DNA from: a virus | IMG/VR virus record: IMGVR_UViG_3300032331_000244 | Location: 1-55,933 of that record | Length of the DNA: 55,933 bases | Strand: one strand, 5' to 3' | In this document: positions 27,301-37,000 of the stretch, piece by piece | How positions within the stretch are numbered: position 1 is the first letter of the stretch | Layout of the letters: each line of letters opens with the position of its first letter | Program-made: the position numbers and the translations under genes | Notes under the pieces: model-generated | Told to the model about the DNA's origin: nothing | Seen by the model: the letters and a program-made list of their open reading frames with translations, nothing else | Databases searched by the model: none

Positions 27301-27856
27301 TCAAGCCGTTAGATTGGGCTCATCTGATTCTATTGTTAGCGGTGCGGATAACAATGCCGTAATTCAAGCTGGAGCCAGCAAAGCGTTACTCATGCTGGCT
27401 GGCGCAACAGAACGGATGCGTATTGACTCTAACGGCAACGTGGGGATTGGCAATACTGCACCAACTAATACACTAAGTGTCACTGGTACTGCAAACGTAT
27501 CAGGTAACATCACTGGTGCTAATGTAATAGCAACGTCATACCACATTCGTTCAGTTGGTACTAGTATATCAGCGGCAGGCACAGTTCAAGCAAATGCTAC
27601 TGCGATTACTAAAGAAATAAATGTTGTATCTACAGTAGCAACTGGTGCAGGGGTAGTACTACCAACAGCAGTAGCAGGTATGGTAATTACTATCACTAAC
27701 ACAAGCGCAAACAGTTTATTAGTATATCCAGCAGCGAGTGGTATAATCAATTCATTAGCAGCTAACGCAGCATTTACTCACCCTACATTGGCTACACTAC
27801 AATATATTGCACCTACAACAACACAATGGTATACAGTTGGTGCTACATACGCATAA
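18326..27856 (+). CDS. Giant repetitive tail fibre protein (3176 aa)
   Basis: One uninterrupted frame. The N-terminus has 'NIDFGTFPDDPAADAIRTAF' and 'KVQNNFDQLFG', the pattern of phage fibres that count sub-objects along a shaft. The shaft is dozens of Asn/Gly/Thr/Val repeats built on 'GNSNVSITANANVAIAVTGA', 'TGANISGTANVSGNANVGNLG' and 'ITTGNITTINSGLLQ', as expected of a trimeric beta-helix. Two Gly-rich inserts (residues about 1185-1308 and 1585-1698) resemble polyglycine-helix adhesin loops. Two ~105-residue modules are shared with the second giant fibre. Near the end, three 'SERMRIDTGGNVGIG' motifs of the kind found beside fibre-tip domains precede a compact C-terminal domain (from about 3070) with 'ITKEINVVSTVATGAGVVLPTAVAG'. 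No S74 chaperone domain was seen. Role: long host-binding fibre or bristle. Confidence 0.85.
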   Translation: MSQQNIDFGTFPDDPAADAIRTAFNKVQNNFDQLFGANANATVTSINRTPGAGITVNYPTGNVVVSANIACVQVSTSSLSIGRGSNGSSSAVITSSTQTLIVDIDPDHVYSNTFADINNGLANFNGTLTVASNAQPNVTSLGNLVQLNVVGNASFTGSNVYVSNIGNLKIMGGSAGNTIVTDGLGNLTWAAGGGGSGGAGGLDTQVQFNNNYALYGSNSFLWDNLANVLTVSPGNIVTDNINANYFFGTLANGDSNIFVDIDSNISFTANNVTTMIITKNGSNIAGYANVTGNANVGNIGATQAIIDTSANIPIIQQGNSNVTITSNSNVTTYITGNSTARFTIHDSGIVANGTANISGAVTAGGNISTYGGNGTVQANNHTVTGAATGNANVSTVTGNLGIRAIASTYTDNSAAASATIANSAIHAIAQPTLAAANTSVTFTNASTLYIANSPAAGTNSTITNPYSLYIANGSTYFGGANNFILGNLTVQGNATYYNIESFNVEDPIISLGGGPNGNALVSNDGKDRGTALQYYTTAPVTAFMGWDNSNGEFAFGSNVVLVSEVVSYNSLGNVRGSAWIGNVEGVTANFSGNVTSLNANLGNTASANYFVGRFYGTANAAIIANTVVDNAQPNITSVGTLTSLVVTGNTTSNNFIGRLANGNSNISLIADGNINFNPIGNANLLVVTGTGINVAGTGNFTGNLSAAAHYGPLANGNSNVQIASANGDITLTAVGNTTMTVTGTGANVSGTANVTGNANVGNLGTDTAVITTGNITTINSGLMQNGNSNVAITANANVAIAVTGANRLVVTSTGANISGTANVSGNANTGNLGTTTLVATTGNITTINSGLMQNGNSNVTITANANISHFVTGNATSQLTVTATGANIPGYANIVGNANTGNLGTTTLVATTGNITTINSGLMQSGNSNINLTANANIAIAVTGANRLVVTSTGANISGTANVSGNANVGNLGAAQVLATANITAPQLISNVAIGTAPLSVQSTTRVANLSVDYANVSDFGVVTTQTTGTFYPIFVNANTTGNLAQGSNANLSFNAATGNLSTTLLNVTSNANVGNLGTATAIITTGNITTINSELLQSGNSNVSITANANVAIAVTGANRLVITSTGANISGTANVSGNANVGNIGATNGVLTNLTVSGNIDSTGNINANYIVGNDAYQGGLNIVGTIGAAGNGQPGGSIGIQGGNGNSTGTTLGGVVTISGGSASANGSGGYVGLVGGSGGGTGALIQANGGSSIYALNGGGDLLLRGGAGRGTNTNGGIITITGGIGTGTGTPGNVAIRVSTPIASGSANQTVANVAVFTGTGANITGTANISGNANTGNLGTTTLVATTINSGLMQNGNSNITITANANISHFVTGNATAQFVVTATGANIAGTANVVGNANVGNLGATQGIFTTSANIPLINSGNSNITLTANGNVSTFITGNATAQFVVTATGANIPGTANVVGNANVGNLGTATAIITTGNITTINSGLLQNGNSNVSITANANVAIAVTGANRLVLTSTGANITGTANVSGNANVGNIGATNGVLTNLTVSGNIDSTGNINANTITGNNSAGGLAITGKIGIAGDFEIGGNIEVLGGNGNATGNTIGGPVRIAGGFASANGIGGYAELIGGTSGGLGASVRASGGGGNSGGGEGGNLVMNAGTGVGTDKAGGTTVIAGGKGSGAGAPGNIAIQVSTALTTGTTTQTLSNIAVFTSTGANITGTANISGNANTGNLGTTTLVATTGNITTINSGLLQNGNSNVSITANANIAIAVTGANRLVITSTGANISGTANVSGNANTGNIGATQGIFTTSANIPLINSGNSNITLTANGNVSTFITGNATAQLVVTATGANIPGTANVVGNANVGNLGTNTAIITTGNITTINSGLMQNGNSNISITANANISHFVTGNTTSQLTVTSTGANIPGTANVVGNANVGNLGTATAVITTGNITTINSGLLQNGNSNVSIIANANVAIAVTGANRLVVTSTGANISGYANISGNVNAGNIEVSGNFAVGVAATGYGTNFAVNTAGGNTPTIGDFNNIANNTGLYFRTSGIANIQITGGGSFGLIDNTGSNTFFTANAARVTIPSGTAATSTTSGALQVTGGAGISGNLYAGGNITTTGANGTVTANNHTATGAATGNANVSTVTGNLGIRAISSTYTDNSAAASATIANSAIHAIAQPTLAAANTAATYTNAATFFIAGAPLRGTNATITNPYSLYVGNGTSFFSGSIKTYGLQSTGLGTPVLATLAPSTTGGSLATNIYYFRIVATDGIGGFSLPTGEQSASVTGPTGSVSVNIQPLAGAVSYQIWFSTTSGVQTTYFTMTDYATQGGGQWSYNFTTTTGATVGTLPDINTTGKITTPILTASTGVLSNTSVPALNITQQWVNTSTTFTAILANITDSTSAASSLLMDLQVGGTSKFKVDKTGSATFGNVLTGNGSGLSAIAGANVTGTVPNATSATNASALLQNTSTATTVYPTFTTSSANGNASAVINTSISANLSNGAIIATTFVGNISGNLTGGILANGNSNVSIPAANGNVNISAIGVANVLIVTGTGANITGTANVSGNANTGNLGTTTLVATTGNITTINSGLMQNGNSNITITANANISHFVTGNTTSQLTVTATGANIPGTANVVGNANVGNLGTAQVLASANVTSPQFISNIATATGAPFSVQSTNRVANLNVAYANVADFGVVTTQNTGTYYPVFVNANTTGNYAHASNTLISANLANGAITATTFVGALSGAATSATTAGSATTAGTVTTNAQPNITSTGTLTSVTTSGNLAFISTGQRIFGEFSTATHTSRTLFQTITANSSTIVGVIPQGTGTVGQLNLYNNSDAGNASILSTLTVATETSIRSGNVGTGTYLPMTFYTSGSERMRIDTGGNVGIGGTIPASNPKLSMYGGIRFLSQEAAANTYTGIGSIVADTVSISTSGSERMRVDTGGNVGIGTSSPSSKLNVNNGFLQIDIAGVQAVRLGSSDSIVSGADNNAVIQAGASKALLMLAGATERMRIDSNGNVGIGNTAPTNTLSVTGTANVSGNITGANVIATSYHIRSVGTSISAAGTVQANATAITKEINVVSTVATGAGVVLPTAVAGMVITITNTSANSLLVYPAASGIINSLAANAAFTHPTLATLQYIAPTTTQWYTVGATYA
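19450..19790 (+). repeat. ~105-aa fibre module, first copy in fibre 1
   Basis: It encodes 'NNHTVTGAATGNANVSTVTG' followed by NLGIRAI, a TYTDNSAAAS stretch, an AIHAIAQPT stretch, NASTLYIANSP and 'ITNPYSLYIANG'. A second copy lies at about 24745-25060, and seven more are in fibre 2 (about 34615-39150). The protein sequence is conserved while codons differ. Confidence 0.8.
21590..23990 (+). repeat. Two in-frame tandem copies of a ~1.2-kb block in fibre 1
   Basis: Bases from about 21590 and from about 22790 match closely at an offset of exactly 1200 bp (400 codons), for example 21723-21838 with 22923-23038. Each block holds shaft repeats followed by a Gly-rich insert. After the inserts the offset becomes 1197 bp, one codon lost. 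The shaft part is nearly identical and the Gly-rich parts have diverged. A separate exact 71-bp direct repeat is at 22580-22650 and 23786-23856. Confidence 0.85.
24745..25060 (+). repeat. ~105-aa fibre module, second copy in fibre 1
   Basis: Same module as at 19450, with NNHTATGAATGN, NLGIRAIS, an AIHAIAQPT stretch, NAATFFIAGAP and 'ITNPYSLYVGNG'. It precedes a distinct ~110-residue domain ('YYFRIVATDGIGGFSLPTGE') that has no other copy here. Confidence 0.8.
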
Positions 27857-27867
27857 TAGGAAATAAT

Positions 27868-28488
27868 ATGGTAACATTAGATTTATTAACACACATGTGT
27901 CCCAAAACAAAAGTAAGTATTCTTGAAGGATACATTGAGCCTTTGAACACTGTAGCAGAATATTATGAAATGAACGACAATCCAGCACGATTAGCAGGCT
28001 TCTTAGCACAAACTGCACATGAGAGTGGTGGTTATACTGCTATCAAAGAAAATCTAAACTATAGTGCTAAAGGACTGATGGGGACATTTAAGAAGTATTT
28101 TCCAAATGAAGATATTGCTAATCAGTATGCGAAAAAGCCAGAACGTATTGCTAATCGTGTATATGCTAACCGCATGAAGAATGGTGATGAAAATAGTGGT
28201 GATGGATATCGTTTCTGTGGTCGCGGATTGATTCAATTGACCGGGCGTGATAATTATACTAAGTTTGCAAATGATTTAGGAATGAGTTTAGAAGAAACTG
28301 TTGCATATTTAGAAACACCCAACGGTGCTGTATCAAGTGCAGGATGGTTTTGGGATAACAACAAACTAAATCAATACTGTGATAGCGGTGATTTCGTAAC
28401 ATTGACTAAACGTATCAACGGCGGTACTATTGGATTAGAAGATAGAAAGCATCATTACGAAATAGCGATGCATTATTTAACAACATAA
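27868..28488 (+). CDS. Endolysin, GH19 chitinase/lysozyme-like
   Basis: A 206-residue glycoside hydrolase of family 19 type. The catalytic-region pattern 'FLAQTAHESGGYTAIKENLNY' puts the candidate acid at E52 and the second at E61. The family-specific 'GYRFCGRGLIQLTGRDNY' (about 113-130) and the later 'AVSSAGWFWDNNKLNQYCDSGDF' are clear. Phage members cut the glycan strands of peptidoglycan at lysis. An in-frame ATG at 27826 would overlap the fibre gene by 31 bp. The ATG at 27868, behind a weak AGGA-type site (AATAGGA, 27854-27860), is preferred. There is no signal peptide, so export would need a holin (see 45396). It is placed between fibre genes and may read through from them. A baseplate-borne lysozyme is an alternative. 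Confidence 0.82.
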   Translation: MVTLDLLTHMCPKTKVSILEGYIEPLNTVAEYYEMNDNPARLAGFLAQTAHESGGYTAIKENLNYSAKGLMGTFKKYFPNEDIANQYAKKPERIANRVYANRMKNGDENSGDGYRFCGRGLIQLTGRDNYTKFANDLGMSLEETVAYLETPNGAVSSAGWFWDNNKLNQYCDSGDFVTLTKRINGGTIGLEDRKHHYEIAMHYLTT

Positions 28489-28489
28489 T

Positions 28490-31000
28490 ATGGCACAACC
28501 AACTTGGATTACAGCAGCAGGTTCTATAGGGAGTTTTCCTTACGGACGTTCAATGAGATTTGTTTTAAAAGCTACACCAGTACGACCTGCCACTAGCTTA
28601 ACTTATCAAATTTTATCAGGCAGCTTGCCTACAAATTTAGTATTGAATACTACGAATGGTGCGATAACAGGAATTCCCACTTTAGTATCTAACGATACTA
28701 CAACCACATTTACTATTCGTACTACTGACAATTTAAATAACATACGTGATAGAACATTTAGTATCATCGTGACAGGTACTGCTATACCTAGCTTTACTAC
28801 GCCAAGTGGAAAATTACTAACTACAAATGATAGTGTTTGGACTCAAATTCAAATAAATTATTCTAATCCAGATCCTAACAATAGAATAGATGTTGAATTG
28901 CAAAGTGGTTTACTACCACCAGGGCTTGAAGTAAGTACTAGTGGATTGATACAAGGGTATCCAAAACCACCATTATTATTAGAAACATTTAATCAAGTAA
29001 TAACAGTTGGATTAAGCACCAAAGCAAACACAGATTATATATATTGCTTAAACGTGTTGGGAATGACTATTGGAAGACAAGTTGTTTTTGGTGGTAACAC
29101 ATTGGGCGGAATTGAAGAAGGACAGACTTATTTTATAAAAAATATTGATTTTGTTAATAATGCAATATCAATATCTAGTACACAAAATGGTAGTGTATTA
29201 CCATTAACAGACGAGACTGGTTCAATGACTGTTACGTTACCGGAGACTACCCAAGGAACTCCAACTATAAGGACGTATAATTTTGTATTAAGAATACTAA
29301 GTTTATTAGGCACTGCTACTCAATCATATTCAATTACAGTTATAAATCAAAATTTATCTAGAGGAAAAGGCGGCCCGGGTATCAATACTAGAGCACCTAC
29401 CATACTGAATACTCGTCCATTAACAATAGCACCTAATGATAGTGATCCATACTATGGATATTATATATTACCGTCAGTACCTACTACAACTAATGCATCA
29501 ATAGGAACATTTGAAAGTAATAACTATTTTGCGTTTAAATTGATTGGATATGATTTTGACGGAGATGAACTAAAATACATATGTTCAGGATTACCCAATG
29601 GAATAACATTTAACGCTAATACAGGATGGATAACAGGTACAATAACTAGAACTACTCCTGGTATTAATATCTATAAATTTACTGCACAAGTAGTTAAACA
29701 AGATAGCACTGCAATACATTCACCTGTGTTTAATTTTCAATTCAAAATGATGTACGGTGGATTGACTGACACTGTAATATGGACTACCAGTGATGATTTG
29801 GGTACGGTGTATAATTCAACCGCTAGTACTTTAAAAGTTGCAGCAGTAGCTGATGTTGATTTATCATATAGATTAGTATCTGGCGCATTACCACCCAACT
29901 TAACATTGTTATCAAACGGGGAAATTACAGGTGTTGTAGCTAGTCAGCCAACAAAAAAATTCTTGCAAATAGATTCATCTACTGATTTCACGTTTACTAT
30001 TCAAGCATATTCAATCAAATATAATACAATAAGGTCAAATAAAACATTTAAAGTTACTGTATATCAAAAATACAATCAACCAACCGATGTTTTATATATT
30101 GAAGCAGCACCAAGTATCAGTGATAGGCAATTGTTAGAAACATTACTCACTGATGAAAGTTTAATTCCAACTGAATTGTTGTACAGGGCAGACGATGTTT
30201 ATTTTGGTAAAGCATCAAGTGTTATATATGACCATGCATATGGAATATATGCAAGTGACGTACAAGATTATATTGCAGCGGTTACAAAAAATCACTATTG
30301 GAGAAACATAACATTAGGTGAATTAAAGACTGCTATTGCAAGAAATGATGCGGGTGAAATAATATATGAAGTAGTATATAGTTCAATCATAGATAATTTA
30401 GTAAATCCTCAAGGGGTTAGTGTAGAAAATGAAATACTTTGGCCAAGACTTATAGATTTGCAGTTAGGACCGTGGTATACTAGCGTAACCAATATATTTA
30501 CAAGCTACATAGAACTACTGAATCAAAAATTTTATACTAGTTTATCACCGGGTTATGCTAATATACTATACCCTAATAGTCTATACAACATGCGTAATAG
30601 AGTAGCTGAAGTTGTAGGACAGGTCTATGATAGTACACTATTGCCAAAATGGATGACTAGTCAACAAGAAAACGGTAGTACATTGGGTTACACTCAAGCA
30701 TGGGTGATATGCTATACTAAACCAGGATTTGCAAAGACTATTAAAGAAAATATTGAAAATAATTGGGGATATGTCAATCCTCAGGGCAATTTCACTCATT
30801 ATACCTTAAATCAAATTAACTTCAATATAGATAGATTTACTGTAAACAAGACTATAACATACAATTGGGACAATAATTTAAATCCGCCTGCGTGGACCGG
30901 TCTACCTAGTGCTAGCCCAGTGCCATCTCCATTGAATAGTAAAGATTTTTATGTGTTATTTCCAAGAGAAACTATTTTACCGGATAAAACGCAATACTAA
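28490..31000 (+). CDS. Virion protein with Ig-like (He_PIG-type) repeats
   Basis: An 836-residue protein. At least four copies of a putative-Ig motif are visible, each of the form 'sG.LPpgL.l...G.I.G.P' (near residues 43-65, 140-160, 362-382 and 465-485), typical of He_PIG/cadherin-like beta-sandwich domains in phage fibres and baseplate proteins. The C-terminal third (about 545-836) differs: it is aromatic, helical and includes 'NHYWRNITLGELKTAI' and 'YANILYPNSLYNMRNRVAEVVG', which may be an attachment domain. It starts 1 nt after the endolysin stop, and its own stop overlaps the next late promoter. A connector between the baseplate and the giant fibres is a plausible role. Confidence 0.65.
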   Translation: MAQPTWITAAGSIGSFPYGRSMRFVLKATPVRPATSLTYQILSGSLPTNLVLNTTNGAITGIPTLVSNDTTTTFTIRTTDNLNNIRDRTFSIIVTGTAIPSFTTPSGKLLTTNDSVWTQIQINYSNPDPNNRIDVELQSGLLPPGLEVSTSGLIQGYPKPPLLLETFNQVITVGLSTKANTDYIYCLNVLGMTIGRQVVFGGNTLGGIEEGQTYFIKNIDFVNNAISISSTQNGSVLPLTDETGSMTVTLPETTQGTPTIRTYNFVLRILSLLGTATQSYSITVINQNLSRGKGGPGINTRAPTILNTRPLTIAPNDSDPYYGYYILPSVPTTTNASIGTFESNNYFAFKLIGYDFDGDELKYICSGLPNGITFNANTGWITGTITRTTPGINIYKFTAQVVKQDSTAIHSPVFNFQFKMMYGGLTDTVIWTTSDDLGTVYNSTASTLKVAAVADVDLSYRLVSGALPPNLTLLSNGEITGVVASQPTKKFLQIDSSTDFTFTIQAYSIKYNTIRSNKTFKVTVYQKYNQPTDVLYIEAAPSISDRQLLETLLTDESLIPTELLYRADDVYFGKASSVIYDHAYGIYASDVQDYIAAVTKNHYWRNITLGELKTAIARNDAGEIIYEVVYSSIIDNLVNPQGVSVENEILWPRLIDLQLGPWYTSVTNIFTSYIELLNQKFYTSLSPGYANILYPNSLYNMRNRVAEVVGQVYDSTLLPKWMTSQQENGSTLGYTQAWVICYTKPGFAKTIKENIENNWGYVNPQGNFTHYTLNQINFNIDRFTVNKTITYNWDNNLNPPAWTGLPSASPVPSPLNSKDFYVLFPRETILPDKTQY

Positions 31001-31003
31001 ATA
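30996..31003 (+). promoter_or_regulatory. Late promoter variant ACTAAATA for the second giant fibre
   Basis: It contains the stop codon of the Ig-like protein (TAA, 30998-31000). A 19-nt leader with CGGA (31011-31014) leads to the ATG at 31023. Confidence 0.5.
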
Positions 31004-31022
31004 TATATAACGGAATAAAAAA

Positions 31023-34000
31023 ATGAGTACAATCAACACAAACCCAATTAATGTAAATTATCCAGTCCCTGGCGTTAACAACAACAGTCAAGGATTTAGA
31101 GATAATTTTGCATCTATTGTAACCAACCTTAATACGGCTGGTGCAGAACTTACTGACTTGCAAAATAAAGTAGTAGTTAAACAAGCATTAATAGGAACTA
31201 CTGTTAATAATGACATGGCTAATACACTTATTAGCAATGCAAGTACTAGAAGTTTTAGGGCTACTACGTATAATTTAGGCGGGGCATTATCAGGAACAGT
31301 ATTAGTTAATACATCATTAGCCGATGTTCACTATGGAACCGTAGCAGAAAACACTCAATTCAATTTTGGTAGTTGGGCACCTGCAGGAACACAAGCTAAC
31401 GTACAATTGAACTTAACAGTATCAAATTCACTGGCAACTATTGCTTTTTCGGGCAACGTTGTAGTAGATAATGCTAATAATAACGGAACAAGCACACTTG
31501 AGAATTTTGTTAATATAGATGGATTAGTTACAGTTACTGTACCTTACGGTGTAACACAACTTAATTACTTAATAACTACAACAGACTGCGGTTCTACACT
31601 ATATGTAAGTCCTATCAATAGACCTAGAGTAGCTACAGCCGTTCAACAACGAACACCTACCCCAACCGGAATGCAAGGAGATGTGGCCGGTGATGTAGCA
31701 GTAGATAATACTTATTTGTATATCTGCTCTGATTCTTTTAATTCGGGTGGAGGAAATACCGTAGTTAAAACTGCAACCGCTACTGTTTCTAGTGGTAATT
31801 TAATAAACGTTGGTTCAACCACTAATCTAGTTGTATCGTCTCCTATCGTATTCACTGGAACAACATTTGGTGGAATAGTTGCAAATACTACTTATTATAT
31901 CAAATCTCTTGATGGCGGCGGAACTAGTATTACAGTATCAGAAATAGGATATGAAGGCGTCCCTGGTTCAGCATTTGCAGTATCTACTGCATCTGGTACA
32001 ATGACTGCTACAAGTTATAACGGAGATATAATTTGGAGACGAATGGGAGTTGATTCTCCTGCTGGCAATATTACTATCGACGGTAATTTAACAGTAACAT
32101 ATGCTGCTAATATTGGTACAACATTAAATGTAGTAGGAAATTCTAATGTAGGTAATTTAGGCACCGGTGGATTAATAGTTGCGACTGGTAATGTAACTGG
32201 TGGAAATTTAGTTACCGGTGGAAGATTAACTGTTACAGGCAATGCTAACACAGGTAACTTAGGTACTACACGAATATTAGCAAGCGGTAATATAACTGCT
32301 ACTCAATTAATATCTAACGTAGCAACTGGAACTGCACCATTGGTAGTAACTAGTACAACTTTAGTACCTAACTTATACGTGGCACGTGCTAATGTAGCAT
32401 CTTATGCAAATATAACTGCATTATCATCAAGCGGAACATATTACCCAGTGTTTGTTAATAGTAGTGGTGCTAGCGGAAATTATGCATTAGGCACAGACAA
32501 TGGATTAGTATTTAATGCAACAACTAATACAGTAACTACTAGTTTTTACACAGGTACACTAACAACAGCAGCACAACCAAATATTACCAGTGTCGGTACA
32601 CTAACATCATTGGGTGTAAATGGTACGGTAACCGCGGTAGCATTTACTGCGAACACCGGTGTATTTACTGGTAACGGTAATGGACTACGTTCAATTGTTG
32701 GTGCTAATGTTACTGGTAATGTAGGTAATGCATTGTATGCATATTCAGTTGCAGTAGCTAACGTAGTTGGCATAGGTAACATTGCTACTGTAAATTTAAC
32801 CGGTAGCACTAGTACTGTATTATACGGTAACGGTGTGTTTGCAACACCAACTACCACAACAAGTATCTCTAATGGTAACAGTAATGTAAGTATTCCAGCA
32901 GCAAATGGAAACGTCAATATATCAGCAGTTGGTAATGCAAACATATTAGTTGTCACTGGAACAGGTGTTAATGTAGCAGGTACATTGAATACAGGTAGTG
33001 GTAACATTACCGGTGGCAACTTAATTGGACCTTTAGCAAATGGTAATAGTAATGTTAATATACCTGCAGCTAACGGAAACGTTAATATTAGTGCTGTGGG
33101 TAATGCTAACATATTAGTTGTAACTGGTACAGGTGCTAACATCACAGGTACTGCTAATATTTCTGGAAATGCTAACGTAGGTAATTTAGGTACAGCACAA
33201 GTATTAGCAACTGCTAATATTACCGCGCCGCAATTAATATCTAATGTTGCAATAGGTACTGCACCATTAGTAGTTACAAGTACAACACAAGTAGCTAATC
33301 TAGCAGTAGCAACAGCAGGAAATGTAGCTGCTACATTGACTTCCACTGGAACTGCATATTTACCATTCATATCAGCTACTACTACAGGTAATTATCCTTT
33401 ACAATCAAATGCTAATTTCTCTGCTAATTTAGCAAATGGATATATTACTGCTACTGGATTTGTTGGAAATGGTGCTGCATTGACTGATGTTAGTGCGACA
33501 GTATCAAATGGAACAAGCAACGTAAGTATTCCATCAATTAATGGTAATGTAAACATAGTTTCTGCTGGTAACACTACATTAGCAGTTACTGGCACAGGTG
33601 CAAATATAACTGGTACAGGTAACTTTAGTGGTAATGTTAATGCTGCTAATTTAATTGGAACTGGTTTATATACTAACGGTACTACAGGAAACGCACAGAT
33701 ATTCTATGATAGTTCAAACAATTCAGTAGGTGCGTTTCAAGGAAATATTGCTAACTACATTCAAACTTACCTATGGAATTCAAACGTCAACGCAAATGCG
33801 TCAGCATCTTTTGCTGTGTATGACACAGTTGGTCCTACTGGAAGTAATTTCGTAGATATTGGTATATTAAGTAACACATGGAGCAATGCTTCTTGGACAA
33901 TAAGTGGTGCATCAGACGCTTACATGTATTCAGGTAATAGTAATTTAGCTATTGGTACTGCTAGCAGTTCTAATATTATATTCTTTACTGGTGGAACATT

Positions 34001-37000
34001 AGCTGCCAATGAAAGAATGCGTATTACTACTACTGGTGCTAACATCACAGGTACAGGTAATTTTTCTGGTAATTTATCTGCTGCTAATTTAATTGGACCA
34101 CATGCAAATGGAAATAGTAATGTTAATATACCGGCAGCAAATGGAAATGTTAATATTAGTGCTGTGGGTAATGCCAACATATTAGTAATCACAGGCACTG
34201 GTGTTAATGTAGCCGGCACTGGTAACTTCACTGGTAATTTGTCAGCAGCAGCACATTATGGCCCATTAGCAAATGGTAATAGTAACGTCAACATACCAGC
34301 AGCAAATGGTAATGTAAACATATCAGCAGTTGGTAACGCTAACATATTAGTAGTTACAGGCACAGGTGTTAATGTAGCTGGTACATTGAACACAGGTAGC
34401 GGAAATATCAATACTACCGGTAACGTTAGTGGTGCATTCTTCATAGGTAACGGTAGTCAATTGACAGGGTTAACAATCAGTGCCGGTACTGCTATTACAA
34501 ATGGTAATAGTAATGTGTCTGTAGTTGCTAACGCAAACGTGAACTTTAGTATAACTGGTACACCAAACGTAGTGTCAGTTACCTCTGGTGGTATTATAAC
34601 TAGTGCTACTAATGCAACTATTACAGCTAATAATCATACTGCATCTGGTGCTGCATCAGGTAATGCTAACGTTTCAACAGTAACTGGTAATTTAGGTATC
34701 AGAGCATTAGCAGCTACATATACAGATAGTGTTGTAGCAGCATCAACTACTGTAGCAAATGCAGCAATACATGCGATTGATAGACCAACATTAACTGCAA
34801 CTAATGCGTCAGTTACTTTTACAAATGCAGCAACTTTCTATATAGCAAATAGTCCTGCAAATTCAGGAACTACATTAATTACTAATCCATATTCGTTATT
34901 TGTAGCAGGCGGTAATAGTTTCTTTGGTGGTAACATAATTGGTGTATTAGCTAATGGTAATAGTAACGTTAACATACCGGCCGCAAATGGTAACGTAAAC
35001 ATATCATCAGCTGGTAATGCTAACGTACTAACAGTTACAGGTACTGGGGCAAACATTACTGGTACTGCTAACGTTTCTGGTTTAATTACAGGTGGTAATA
35101 TATCAACTACTTCTACAGATGGTACTGTTACAGCGAATAATCACACTATTACCGGTGCAGCAAATGGTAATAGTAATGTTTCAACAATCACTGGTAACTT
35201 AGGACTTAGATCACTAGTAACAACATATAATGAAGGTAATGCAACAGCGAGTGAAGTAATAGCAAATGCGGCTATACATGCAATCGCTACACCAACTGTT
35301 ACTGCAACTAATACCAACGTAACAGCAACTAATATGGCAACTTTCTATATTCAAAGTGCGCCAGTGCAAAGTACAAACATGATTATAACTAATCCGTATG
35401 CATTATATGTTGCAGCGGGTAATAGCTTCTTTGGTGGCAACATAATTGGTGTAGTAGCTAACGGTACAAGTAATATTACTATGGCCACTAGTGGAAATGT
35501 CTCAACATTTGTAGGTGGCAATACAACTGCTCAATTAGTTATCACTTCAATTGGTGCAAACATTCCGGGTACAGCTACTATTGGAACTGCTAATATTACT
35601 ACGGTCAACAGTAGTGTAATTCAAAATGGTAACAGTAACGTATCAATAGTTGCTAATGCAAACGTTAACTTTGGTGTCACTGGTACTGCCAACGTTGCAT
35701 CTATAACAGCAGCAGGTATCATAACTACCGCAGCAAATGCCGCAGTAACATCTAATGGTTTTACTGCTTCGGGCGTAGCAACTGGTAATAGTAACGTATC
35801 AACAATTACAGGTAACTTAGGTATTCGTGCATTATTCTCTACTTACACAGATAACTCAGCAATATCTGGTGCGACAATTGCCAACGCAGCAATACATGCA
35901 TTTGCTGCACCTAACTTAGCTGCTGCTAATACATTAGTTACATTTACAAATGCAGCAACAATGTATATTGGTGGTGCTCCTGTAGCTAACACAAATGCTA
36001 CTATTACTAACCCATATGCATTGTTTGTAGCAGGTGGAAATAGCTTCTTTGGTGGTAGTGTTATCGGAACGATAGCGAATGGTACTAGTAACCTACGTAT
36101 GACACTCAATGGAAACGTTACTATAAGTGCAGCCGGTGCTAGTAACGTATTCACAGTTACTGGAACTGGTGCAAACGTCACTGGTACAGCTAACATTTCT
36201 GGTAACGCTAATGTTGGTAACATTGGTGCAGTTAATGCAATCATAACAACCGCAGCAAACATCCCATTGATAAGAAGCGGTACAAGTAATATAACACTTG
36301 CGTCAGGTGGTAACGTATCTACCTTTATTGGTGGTAATGCAACTGCTCAACTGGTTGTTACTTCAATTGGTGCAAATATTCCAGGTACAGCTACTATAGG
36401 AACTGCTAATATCACTACTGTTAACAGTAGCGTAATACAAAATGGTAACAGTAACGTATCTATTACTGCTAACGCAAATATTAACTTTAACGTTACTAGT
36501 ACTAACATTGCGTCAATTACAACAGCAGGTATATTAACCAATTCTGCTAACGCAGCAATTAGTGCTAACAACTTTACTGCAACTGGTGCAGCAACAGGTA
36601 ACTTAAATGTCGGTACAGTTACTGGTAATTTGGGTATTAGGTCAATATCAGCAGTTTATTCAGATCCAACCGCTACTGGTGCAGTAGCATATATAGCAGC
36701 ACATGCTATCGCTACTCCAACATATTCAACAACAAGTTCAGTTACTGCAGGTAATGCTGCAAGTTTCTATATCCAAGCAGCACCTGCAAACGCCGGTGCA
36801 TTGCAACTATCAACTGCTAATTCTTATGCATTGTTTGTTGCAGCAGGTAACAGTTTCTTTGGTGGTAATATTATCGGTGGTCCTTACGCTAATGGTAATA
36901 GTAATGTCAACATTCCAGCAGCAAATGGAAACGTTAACATATCGGCAGTGGGTATCGCTAACGTATTAGTTGTCACCGGTACTGGTGCAAATATAACAGG

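Noticed and set aside
27000-27856. S74 intramolecular chaperone (endosialidase tip) at the end of fibre 1
   Set aside because: The 'SERMRIDxxGNVGIG' motifs that often precede S74 are present three times, but the following C-terminus lacks the Ser-Lys catalytic pattern and helical end of S74.
27826-27867. Upstream ATG (27826) as endolysin start
   Set aside because: It would overlap the fibre gene by 31 bp, has no ribosome site, and adds an atypical 14-residue peptide. The ATG at 27868 gives the usual endolysin start.
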